From contig JAYESD010000008.1 in assembly GCA_036927565.1 (NCBI GenBank), positions 170,400,922-170,464,921 on the forward strand: 64,000 nt of DNA, given 5' to 3'. Under the pieces are notes generated by a model that was given only the letters and a program-made list of their open reading frames with translations, was not told the DNA's origin and made no database searches. Source of the stretch: Tuctoria greenei. Its lineage: Eukaryota > Streptophyta > Magnoliopsida > Poales > Poaceae. The position numbers and the translations under genes are program-made. Of the stretch, positions 44,109-53,879 are shown in pieces. The stretch's first letter is position 1; each line of letters starts with the position of its first letter.

Positions 44109-44611
44109 ATCAAGATAGATGGAGACGTACGGCTGTGTGCTTAACGACTTGCGGAGGAGCCGAGACGAGACGAGGCGGAGGAAGAAGAGGAGGGTTCGCT
44201 ATTAATCAAGGGTCGTCGATCGTCGCGTTGAGGCGGCGGCCGGGGAATCCTCAAACCCAACGCGCTGCCGCCGATAGATTTAGAGATAAACCAATGCGTT
44301 TGCATGTGCCCGGCCGCTTGAATTAATCCATCTGCATCAGATGCGCTGGACACTTGGACCAAATCTTCGTCAATCACGCGGAGTATCGTTTGATGCCCGA
44401 TGCAAGACTCCTTCATGCATGTGCATGTCCAGTGGCATGCATGGCAAAATTCATCTATGCCCTTGAAATAAATACTCTTGCACTTCTATGAGTATTTTAT
44501 TTTCTTCATTCAGGCTCATGAATTTCACAAACGCACACACACATATCTTATATTATTTCTCATTATTGAAGTGGGAAGGGAGGGCCTTTCACGCACGAAT
44601 CTTTTTTTCTA
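44109..44611. other. Promoter side of the esterase gene
   Basis: Sequence upstream of the esterase start, bounded on the right by the CACTA element. The minus-strand frame 44141-44416 has no recognised domain and is probably 5' flanking DNA. No clear TATA box identified. Confidence 0.4.
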
Positions 44612-45070
44612 CTACTACTACAAAAAAAATATTTTCACAGACGCCTCGATTTTTCAAAAATAGGCGGTCCGTAAAAAAATGCTACTGATGACGAATGTTA
44701 CAATAACCTCCTGTGATGACAGAACCACTACTACAAAAAGCATTTTCACAGGCGCCTCAATTTTTTAAACACAGACGATCTGTAAAAAAATGCGATTGTG
44801 ATGATGAATGATACAATAACCGCCTGTGATGACAGAACATCACAGACGGATTTTAAGAAACAACCGCCTGGGTAAGTACATTATTTTCTCAGACGGTTAT
44901 TAATTAAGAACCGCCCGTGGTGTAGCAAACATCACAGGCGGTTCTTAATTAATAACCGTATGGGTAAATACATGATTTTTACGGACGGTCATTGTTTAAG
45001 AATCGTATATACTGATTCAATCATCACAAGCGGTTTTTATTGAAGAACCGCCTGGGGAAAGTCATTGTTT
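44612..45070. repeat. CACTA terminal and subterminal repeats
   Basis: Two direct copies of about 119 bp (44612 and 44732), then alternating inverted blocks such as AGGCGGTTCTTAATTAATAA and TTATTAATTAAGAACCGCC. These are expected binding sites of the CACTA DNA-binding protein. Confidence 0.7.
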
Positions 45071-45191
45071 TCAGAGGCTGCTTGTTAGTTAAGAATTGTC
45101 TATGATGCTGATAAGCTAATCCCTTCACAGCAAGTTCTTGTAGATGCAAGTAACACCCGTGGATCATCATTTGGATTGTTGAAAGCATCAA

Positions 45192-46263
45192 TTTGAAGTC
45201 TGACGATCCTTAGAAGGATTTTCCCATCCATTTGAAGGATTTCTTTCCCTCGTGTCTATTTGAAAACTTAGGAAGATGTTCCTTACTCAGTTTTAATGCC
45301 TAAATATATTAACTAAAAATCAGTACCTACTTTCTTAGCGCTTTACACAAGCGAGGAAGCGAACAACTTCAATCACAAATCTTGTTTTTACACTTTCATA
45401 GGGATTTAACCTTAATCTTTCAAGCATAGACTTATCAAATAAGTGAAGCTTCCTTATCACACATGTTAATGGTAGTTATAAGTGAAAGATGTGCCGAAGC
45501 TAACGAAATCTGAATTGGACTCAAGATAAAGAGATCTGCATATGAGTGGCAATGTCCAGGTTAGACAGCGTGAAGCTATGATGGCAACCTTCAACAACAT
45601 GAAAAGTGATGTTAAGGTTATGCTTGCATCAACTAATGCATGTTGTGAGGGTATAACACTTGTTGGGACAAGCATAACCTTTATGCTCCAACAAGTGTTG
45701 GTTGATGCAAGCATAACCTTAGCATCACTTTTTATGTTGTTGAAGGCTGTCATCATAGCTTCATGTTGTCTAACCTAGACATTATCACGCATATGCAACA
45801 TCTCTTTATCTTCAGTCCCGTTGAGACTTCGTTAGCTTCGACACACCCTTCACTTGTAACTGTCATTAACATGTCTGATGAGGAAGCTTCAGTTATTGAT
45901 AAATCTATACTTGAAAGATTAAGGTCAAATTCCTATGAAAAGGGTAAAAACAATATTTGTGATTGAAGTTGTTCGCTTCGTCGCTTGTGTGAAGCACTAA
46001 GAGAGATGTTACTAATTTGTAGTCAATATATTCAGCCATTAGAACTGATAAAGTAACATCTTCGTAAGTTTTTAAAATGGAGAGAAGAGAAAGAAATCTT
46101 TCAGGACTTGTTTGGGTGTACTCAATCTAATTGGATTGAAGTGGATTGAAGTGAAGAATGAACTAATTTTCTCCTCAATCCACCTCAAACCACTTATATT
46201 GAAGTGGATCCACTCCTATCCAAACAAGCCCTCAAATGGATGGGAAGTATCGTCATACTTCAA
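45192..46263. repeat. 1-kb imperfect inverted repeat (foldback) inside the CACTA
   Basis: Left arm 45192-about 45667; right arm about 45690-46263. The arms match over their full length with scattered mismatches, for example GGTTATGCTTGCATCAAC on the left against GTTGATGCAAGCATAACC on the right. The loop is about 20 bases (45668-45689), and the inner stem is ACACTTGTTGG / CCAACAAGTGT. The right arm contains a 129-bp MITE not present in the left arm. Short frames on either strand are mirror images of each other, and I do not call them genes. Confidence 0.85.
46103..46231. mobile_element. PIF/Tourist-like MITE inserted in the foldback
   Basis: The ends GGACTTGTTTGGGTG and, reverse-complemented from the right, GGGCTTGTTTGGATAG, are flanked by TCA on both sides (46100-46102 and 46232-46234). 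The opposite arm of the foldback has the uninterrupted sequence with a single TCA, which proves the insertion and its duplication. Confidence 0.85.
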
Positions 46264-46316
46264 TCGAAACTTTTAATAATCCAAATAATTTTCCACTGAG
46301 TTGCATCACTAGGGTG

Positions 46317-47341
46317 TCAAATATGTTTTTCATTCTTCTTGCGCTGCTCGGAATGACAACGCATAAGTTCAGCCTCCCTAGGGTTTGAGAACAAACGCTT
46401 CAAGCGATTAATTACTAGAAGGTACCACATCACCAAGGCAGGGATTTTTCTCTTATTCTTCTCGTCTGCATCGCCAAAAGTATCGTCATCGTCACCTTCA
46501 GGACCAATAATAAATTTTGTATTCTTCTGAGACTTTTTCATTTTGGTAACATACTAGTGATTGTAGTCCTTCTTATATCTACTGACACCACAGATGGGAT
46601 ATCTAGTTGCGAGCTCATGCTCTTTGCGATACAAAATACAATGGTTCACACAAGCGTGTATTTTTGTCACACCTAGTGCCATCGGGCAAAGAAGTTTATT
46701 TGCTTTATAAGTGCTTCTGGGCAGTTTATTTGGATTTGGAAGAATTTCTGTCAAAAGATTCAAAAGATCAGAGAAACTACAATCAGACATCCGTGTGTGG
46801 CTTTCAATTTTAGTAGTTCTAGGACTACACGCAATGTAGTAAACTCTTTATCACAACCATTTGATTCATCATATAAAGCTTTGTCGCCGCATTTTGTAAT
46901 GTCTCCATTTTACATTAACCTTTACTTGCTCCCATCGAAGTCAATACATATGGTTCAATATGATGCAACATCTCCTCACAATCGAACTCATCATCATTAT
47001 CATCATCACCACCATCTTGATTGTCACTACCATCATTGATATGAACATTATCGTCATCTGAACCTCCCTCATCATCTTTATCCACTTCATGTGTAACTAA
47101 CTCACCATGCTCTGTCCATATTTTGTAGTTTTTTTTTGAAACCTCTTTTCACCAAATGAGATTGGATTACTATAGTATTTATCCAAGCAATCTTATTTTC
47201 GTAGTCGATACATTGACATAATATGTCATCTATCTTTTGCAACTTTGCATGTCTCTTGGATGCTTCAATAAATTTTGCAACATTATGAATGTACATAAGA
47301 TCGGGTCTTGACATGTTATACATCAACGCTCGATGGTCCAT
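46317..47341 (-). pseudogene. N-terminal remnant of a CACTA TNP2-type transposase
   Basis: Three blocks in transposase order. At 47341-47102 is the transposase-associated domain (MDHRALMYNM, then FIEASKRHA and SHLVKRGF). An acidic Asp/Asn stretch lies at about 47060-46900. At 46790-46554 is the TNP2 start (LCPMALGVTKIHACVNHCIL, YRKEHEL, CGVSRYK). At 46541-46317 is a block with PALVMWYLLVINRLKRLFSN and PREAELMRCHS. Stops and frame changes separate the blocks. The catalytic middle and C-terminus are absent; the foldback repeat takes their place. It cannot make transposase. Confidence 0.8.
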
Positions 47342-47900
47342 GCTTCAATAACAGATTTTTTGTAAGATTTACAAAATTTGGCCACATATATGACCTAAAG
47401 GTCTTCTATAAAATGAATGTACAGAGACATAACAAGCATGTATCATATGATTGTATATATACTAGTATCATGTAGGTCTGTTCATAAGGGTTCCAAGAAA
47501 ATTTGTTTCATAATTTTCTAAGCTTCCTAGTGGTCATAATAGATTTTTGAAGTTAAGCTTATTCATTGAAACATTTCATCGAACACGTGATGTGCTTGTA
47601 TTCATCTTCAACCTTTAATCCTTCTAATCTACTTCTTCTTCTGTAAAATCCATGGGTGAGCTCAAGGGGAGACTAAATTACATCTTTCAACATTTAATCA
47701 TTCATACTACAAATCTCAAGTGGTGGTGGTGGTGGTGGGGGGGGGGGGGGGGCTGGAGGCATGCATATGCAAACACAACAAAACGAAATTGAAAACAAAA
47801 CAAATTAAAAACATGATAGTGAAGAATAAGTCTCTTCTAACTTTTTCTCTGTTCGAAGCTTGATCAACTGATGAATGCAGTATCGGCTGACGCACCGTAG

Positions 47901-47980
47901 AAAATTTTGGCAGCCTGGCGGCGTCGATGGAAAATCTCCAGGGTTAGGTTTTCTGTGGTGTCCGAGTGGTCTTTATATAG
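47901..47980 (-). promoter_or_regulatory. Core promoter and leader start of the TNP2-type gene
   Basis: On the minus strand a TATA box CTATATAAAG lies at 47971-47980, followed about 45 bases on by GACGCCGCCAGGCTGCCAAA (47926-47907). The same arrangement, reading the other way, occurs at 50656-50734. Confidence 0.6.
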
Positions 47981-48083
47981 GCGTCAGTTTTCACATGCGG
48001 TTTTTAACTAAACAACCGCATGTGATAAAAGTTAATAGAGTCCAGACGGTTTTTTCAGGCGGTTCTTAACTACTTCTCGAGCG

Positions 48084-50645
48084 ATTGGTACTGGATAATC
48101 GCCTGATAAGAAGGTTATCTCACGGGGTTATTACTTAACAACCGCGTGAGATAACTGCCCGAGTCTGTTCTTCAGTTTTCTTTTACCTTGCTTTTTTATT
48201 TAGATCCCAATATAAATACTCAAACATGTATAAATTCTGCAAATTGAGTCCAAATTCGATGATTCTTTCTTCTATATTTTTCAAAAATTAACATCTACTA
48301 CCTGGGCCAAATATTTTAAAACTTGTATAGCTAACATTGTAATGTTTTGGTAAATATCAAATTAAGTTATACTCACATATTATTCACATTTGTGTCTCTC
48401 CTAAAAAAAGGGATTCTTCACTGAAATTGGATTGTATGAACATATTGGTATTATTTATACATGTATGAATTTTCTTAAACTTTTTAAAGCATTCTAACAT
48501 GTCAAAATTCAAATTATCTATCATTCTAACCAAAATGCTAATATACATATGAGACATTCATCAAATTTTGAACACACATAGATACAATTTTTTTAAAAAA
48601 AAATCTGAAAAAAAGCATAGAGGTTGGTATGATGACTAAAAAGTTACATTGAAGAACTAAATAGAAAAAAATTATATTCATCAAGATAGAAAAATGACAA
48701 ATAACAATTGTTATATGTTTTTTATGTTCTAACCAATTTATAGGGATTTATGAAGTGAAATTTAATGGTAACCTTTAATACTCAATCATATTACAAAAAA
48801 AGTGGAATTTGGGCTTTTGAAAGGCCCCACATTCAATCAATAATGTTAATTAAGCTTACATAAATTTCTTCTCAGGCGGTTGGTACTTAATAACCGCCTG
48901 AGAAAAGGTTATCTTAGGTGGTTGTTACTTACCAACCGCCTGAGATAATTGCCGAGCTTGTTCTTCAGTTTTCTTTTCTCTTACTTCTTTTTTATTTAGA
49001 TTCCAATATAAATACTCAAAGATGTATAGATCCTGCAAATTGAGTCCAAATTCGATGATTCTTTCTTCTATATTTTTCAAAAATTAACATCTACTACCTG
49101 GAGCAAATATTTTAAAACTTGTATAGCTAACATTGTAATATTTTGGTAAATATCAAATTAATTTATACTCACATATTATTCACATTTGTGTCTCTCCTAA
49201 AAAAAGGGATCCTTCACTAAAATTGGATTGTATGAACATATTTGTATTATTTATACATGTATGAATTTTCTTAAACTTTTTAAAGCATTCCAACATGTCA
49301 AAATTCAAATTATCCATCATTCTAACCAAAATGCTCATATACATATGAGGCATTTATCAAATTTTGAACACACATATATACAAAAAAATTGTTAAAAATC
49401 TGAAAAAAATCATAGAGGTTGGTATGATGACTAAAAAGTTCCATTGAAAAACTAAATGGAAAAATCATTATATTCATCAAGATAGAAAAATGAAAAATAG
49501 CAATTGTTATATGTTCTTTATGTTCTTACCAATTTATAGGGATTTATGAAGTGAAATTTAATGGTAACATTTAATACTCAATCATATTACAAGAATGTGG
49601 AATTTGGGCTTTTGAAAGGCCCCACATTTAATCAAGAATATTAATTAAGGAGAAGAAAAGATCTTCTCAGGTGGTTGGTACTGAATAACCGCGTGAGAAA
49701 AAGCTTATCTCAGGCGGGTATTACTTACCGACCCCCTGAGATAATTGCCCGAGCCTGTTCTTCAGTTTTCTTTTTACTTGCTTCTTTTTAATTTAGATTC
49801 CGATATAAATTACTCAAACATGTATAGATTCTGCAAATAGAGTCCAAATTCGATGATTCTTTATTCTATATTTTTCAAAAACTAACATCTACCACCTGAA
49901 CTAAATATTTTGAAACTTGTATAGTTGACATTGTAATGTTTTGGTAAATATCAAATTAATTTATACTTACATATTATTCAGATTTGTGTATCTCCTAAAA
50001 AAAGGATCCTTTACTGAAATTGGTTTGTATGAACATATTTGTATTATTTATATATTTATGAATTTTATTAATTTTTTAAAGCATTCCAACATGTCAAAAT
50101 TCAAATTATCCATCATTCTAACTAAATCCTCATATACACATGAGGCATTCATCAAATTTTGAACACACATTGATTCAAAAAAATTCAAAAAAAATCTGAA
50201 AAAATTCATAGAGGTTGGTATGATGACTAAAACTGTCCATTGAAAAAAATAAATGAAAAAATCATAATATTCATTAAGATAGAAAAATTACAAATAACAA
50301 TTGTTATATGTTTTTTATGTTCTGACCAATTTCAAAGGCTTTATGAAGTGAAATTTAATGGTAATATTTAATAATCAATCATATTACAAGAAAGTGAAAT
50401 TTGGGCTTTTGAAAGGCCCCACATTTAATCAAGAATATTAATAAATGAAAAGAATATTAATTAAGCTTACGTAAAGATCTTCTCAGGCGGTTGGTACTGA
50501 ATAACCGCCTGAGAAGATGGTTATCTCAGGAGGGTATTACTTATTGAACGTCTGAGATAATTGTATCTTCGCAGGCGGTTGGTAATTACCACCCGCCTGA
50601 GATAACCATCTTCTCAGGCAGTTGGTACTTAAAATCCGCCTAAGA
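48084..50645. repeat. Three tandem ~0.8-kb repeats ending in palindromic blocks
   Basis: The junction block CAGGCGGTTGGTACTNAATA-ACCGCCTGAG, followed by a second stem with TTATCTCAGG, recurs at about 48084, 48870, 49665 and 50481. This gives three units of about 786, 795 and 816 bp. Each unit contains the same AT-rich body, starting with TGTTCTTCAGTTTTCTTT and including GTCCAAATTCGATGATTCTT. Copies differ by roughly a tenth of their bases. No coding capacity. The array lies exactly between the two divergent CACTA genes. Confidence 0.85.
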
Positions 50646-50655
50646 AAATAGGCAT

Positions 50656-51147
50656 CTATATATACCCCTCGGTTGCGTTGGAAAAACCTAACCCACGCGA
50701 AATCACTTAGACGCCGTCAGACTGCCAAAATTTTGTTTGTGGTCAAGTCTTCGCCGCTCTCTTTGCCGAGCTTCGCCGTCGCCGCCGAGCTTCACCATTA
50801 TCCGTTTGCTTTGCCCTCACCACTTCCAGGTACGCCGAGCAAAGCCCTTGCCATCATCGCCGAGCTTCACGGTAAACCCTAAACCCTTCGACCTTCCCCC
50901 CTCCTTCCCCGTGCCGCCTCCCTCCTTGGTTAGGATTCCTTGGTTAGGGTTCGTTGGTTAGGGCGCGTGCACATATTTTGGTTCGTTGGTTAGGGCGCGT
51001 GCACTGATTTTGGTTCGTTGATTGCAAAGCAGTTGGGCCAAGTAATAGCACCTAATTACGTTCGGTTAGTTATAGTACACCCTGCCCTGACCTGTCTAGC
51101 GAACTGAGCTTATACTCCACTTTGCTAATGTTATTTACTTGGACAAT
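50656..51147 (+). promoter_or_regulatory. Core promoter and leader of the TnpA-like gene
   Basis: TATA box CTATATATA at 50656-50664, then GACGCCGTCAGACTGCCAAA at 50710-50729, matching the leader of the leftward gene. A CT/CCG-rich leader follows, with several TTGGTTAGGGT repeats. The downstream part of the gene is cut off by the Sirevirus and resumes after 61924. Confidence 0.55.
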
Positions 51148-52804
51148 GATGGTGGATTAAAAAATCTTACGCAACGGAAACAATTAAATCTCAACCTCTT
51201 CGGTAGAAAAATGATCCATTAAAGAAATTGTGTGTGAGACTAATCTAAACGTGTTTCACCGTGAAAAAGTGATATATATCAGAGAGAATCAAGTCACAAA
51301 GACAACACAAGAAGAATCACTCAAATTCGTCGAGAGAAACTCAAGTTACGATTGAAAGATCGAACAAAGATCAATCTGTCCTACCCGAGAAAAACAGTTC
51401 TGGAACGCTGCAAAGAAACTCATGTAGATCAGAAACCACAAATCCAATGACCGTGAAATTTTGATAGATGATAGATAATCAAGTTGTGAAGATAACCCAA
51501 AAAGAATCACGTCAATTGGATCTGTCAAAATCGAGTAATTATAAAAACACCGATGAAAGGTAGTGCTGTGCAGAAACTCGACGAGTAAAACTTGTTTGGA
51601 ACAAGTCAGACGAACAAGACACAAACGTTCCTTCAAACTACGAATTTTATTCAATAGAACACAAGAGGAACAGCCCCAAAGTTGTCACCCATGAGCTCTG
51701 TCCTCCCTTGCTTATATAACCAGCCTTTAGGTCAACCCAATCTCAACTAGGACTCTAATCCTACTCAAATAACGAATCGAAACTTTCTATAACTGCTTAG
51801 GAATCTTCTATACGCAGATAGAAACAATCTTAAGACTTCCAAACACCTTAGTAACATATCCCACATTCCTAAAACAACCCAAATTCATGTCCCACACGAA
51901 ATCCTAACATAACCAACTCAAAACTTTCCATATTTGAGTCAAACACGACTCAACCGCAACTTGAGTCCATAACCTAGTCGGTTGGACCATTCCAACCAAT
52001 TCTTTACATCCACAAATATTTATCACGCCTCGGAACCATGTAGCCACGTCCATGCACTCCTTGCATATGTGCAAACATCTTCCAACGACGTCCACGACAC
52101 CTTCATATGCGTTGTTCTTGATTCATACATGCTGCGTAACCACCTGATCAACTCAACCACAATTCCTCCCGAACTTGGTTGTTTAACCTGATTTTCTCCC
52201 TAAGACTAGTTCAATGGATCCCATCACCAGCCATGTCTTGAACTCAAGCAACACCTGCACATGAACAAATAACCAATTCGTATGAGCCCAAGTCCGCGAC
52301 TTGACTCAAGTTAGTTTCAAACACAACACCTTACGCGAGCACCTCACATAAGCATGTTGCAAAGCATAGCAAAACGATATCAGCCATATCAACCAAAACG
52401 CACCAAACACTTAGCAAATGAATACTAAGCAATCTTTTGAACAAGGTAAAGCAAGTTCAAAATATTTCACAAAAAAAGCAGGAACATTGCGATCAAGCTC
52501 CGAATCTTGCCTAAAGCTAACTGGAGCTTGAGCCGGAGCTTACCAAAGCTAGTACAATCTAGCACCGGAGCTTACCAAAGCTAGTACAACCTAGCGCCGG
52601 AGCTTGCCAAAGCTAGTACAACCTAGCATCGGAGCTAGAAAAACATGTCGGAGCTAAGCAACATAAGTCGGACCTAGCAAAAACATATCGGAGCTTAACA
52701 AAGACATGTCAGAGATAAAGTCGAACCTTGCTAAAAAGATGTTATAACAGCATTCAAAACTTTTGTTGTCAAAACCAATGTATTCAGCACACATAGGTCT
52801 CACA
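51148..52804 (-). repeat. 3' LTR of the older Sirevirus, outer end truncated
   Basis: Matches 60264-61924 from GGATTAAAAAATCTTACGC to CATAGGTCTCACA. It contains a cluster of CCGGAGCTT...AAAGCTAGTACAACCTAG repeats of about 32 bp (52520-52630). The terminal TGTAGGATCG block present in the other LTR is absent. Confidence 0.85.
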
Positions 52805-53879
52805 ATCTCCCCCTTGATGAATGCGTTGGCAACACCACTTAAAATCCGAACATTGGCTTATTCACATTAAAATTTTTGAAAACAATTTATCCCCCTTTGT
52901 AAAACAAAAATAAAATGAGAAAAAGAAATTCTCCCCCTAAGAAGAATCGTGCCAAAAACAATTGTGAATATGTGCAATGTGTAATCAATTTCTTCCCTTT
53001 GCATACTTATATTTAAAAATTCACATATTATCTATTATGTCTCCCCCTTTGACAAGTATTCAGCAAGGTTCAAAAGAGAAATTTTAATTGTTATGAACAT
53101 ATTATAACGTATACATATAAAACAAAGCTCATCCAAGTCATACTATCAAGTAACTTACACTATCACATCAATGAGATACATAAAGTAGTGTAAGGCATGC
53201 TAGAGATCAAATGTAATTTTCAATTTAAACAAGTCATGATCTCACAAACTTAACTATTTCAAAACCTGAAAGCATGACACTTGTTGCTGCATTTTATTAT
53301 TTTTCAAAGCACAAATTTTGATCATATGATATTTACAAGAGATTATATGCGCATCTGTCTTATTCTAACCAACCAAGCCAAGCCTATATCATTTGACAAT
53401 CAGAAGCTTAAGGACATGGTTTTAGTCATACACAACTTCTTCCAAGTTCATATCTAAGTGCAATGGTAAGCCATCTCAAAAGAAGAAGTGCAATGCATGC
53501 ATATTCTCTTGATCTTTTCTCAACTTATATTTGTTCATAAAAACTCAACATGTGAGTTGATTACTTGATTAATTCTTTATGATTAAAATCACTTGTGAGC
53601 ATGCAACAAGTTCAAAGCAGCAAGAAAGTTCGACCATGACCAGATTTAGTGTAAGTAATTATTCCAATTACTAGACATGGCAAAAACTATAAAATGTATA
53701 ACACGAGTAATGTAGTAAGAACTTTCAACATGTAAAAGGAATCACAAAGTCATATATGTATGAAATACTATGCTCATATTATTTTAATTTCAGATTCACA
53801 CATAGACTTCTCAAGTTTCAACCCCCCCCCCCCCCCCCAATGTAAGCCATGAGGATGCATAACCCCTATTTCACTACGA
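52805..53879 (-). other. 3' untranslated region of the older Sirevirus
   Basis: Noncoding AT-rich DNA with four polypurine-tract-like runs on the minus strand (AGGGGGAG type) and a run of 17 C at 53822-53838. No gene seen. Confidence 0.6.

Noticed and set aside
44141..44416. 91-codon minus-strand frame upstream of the esterase
   Set aside because: No domain, separate from the esterase frame; most likely 5' flanking DNA.
46797..47039. 80-codon plus-strand frame with His repeats
   Set aside because: It is the antisense of the acidic Asp-rich segment of the TNP2-type transposase.
48084..50645. CRISPR-like regular repeats
   Set aside because: Units are ~0.8 kb and in a plant transposon; no short repeats with unique spacers.
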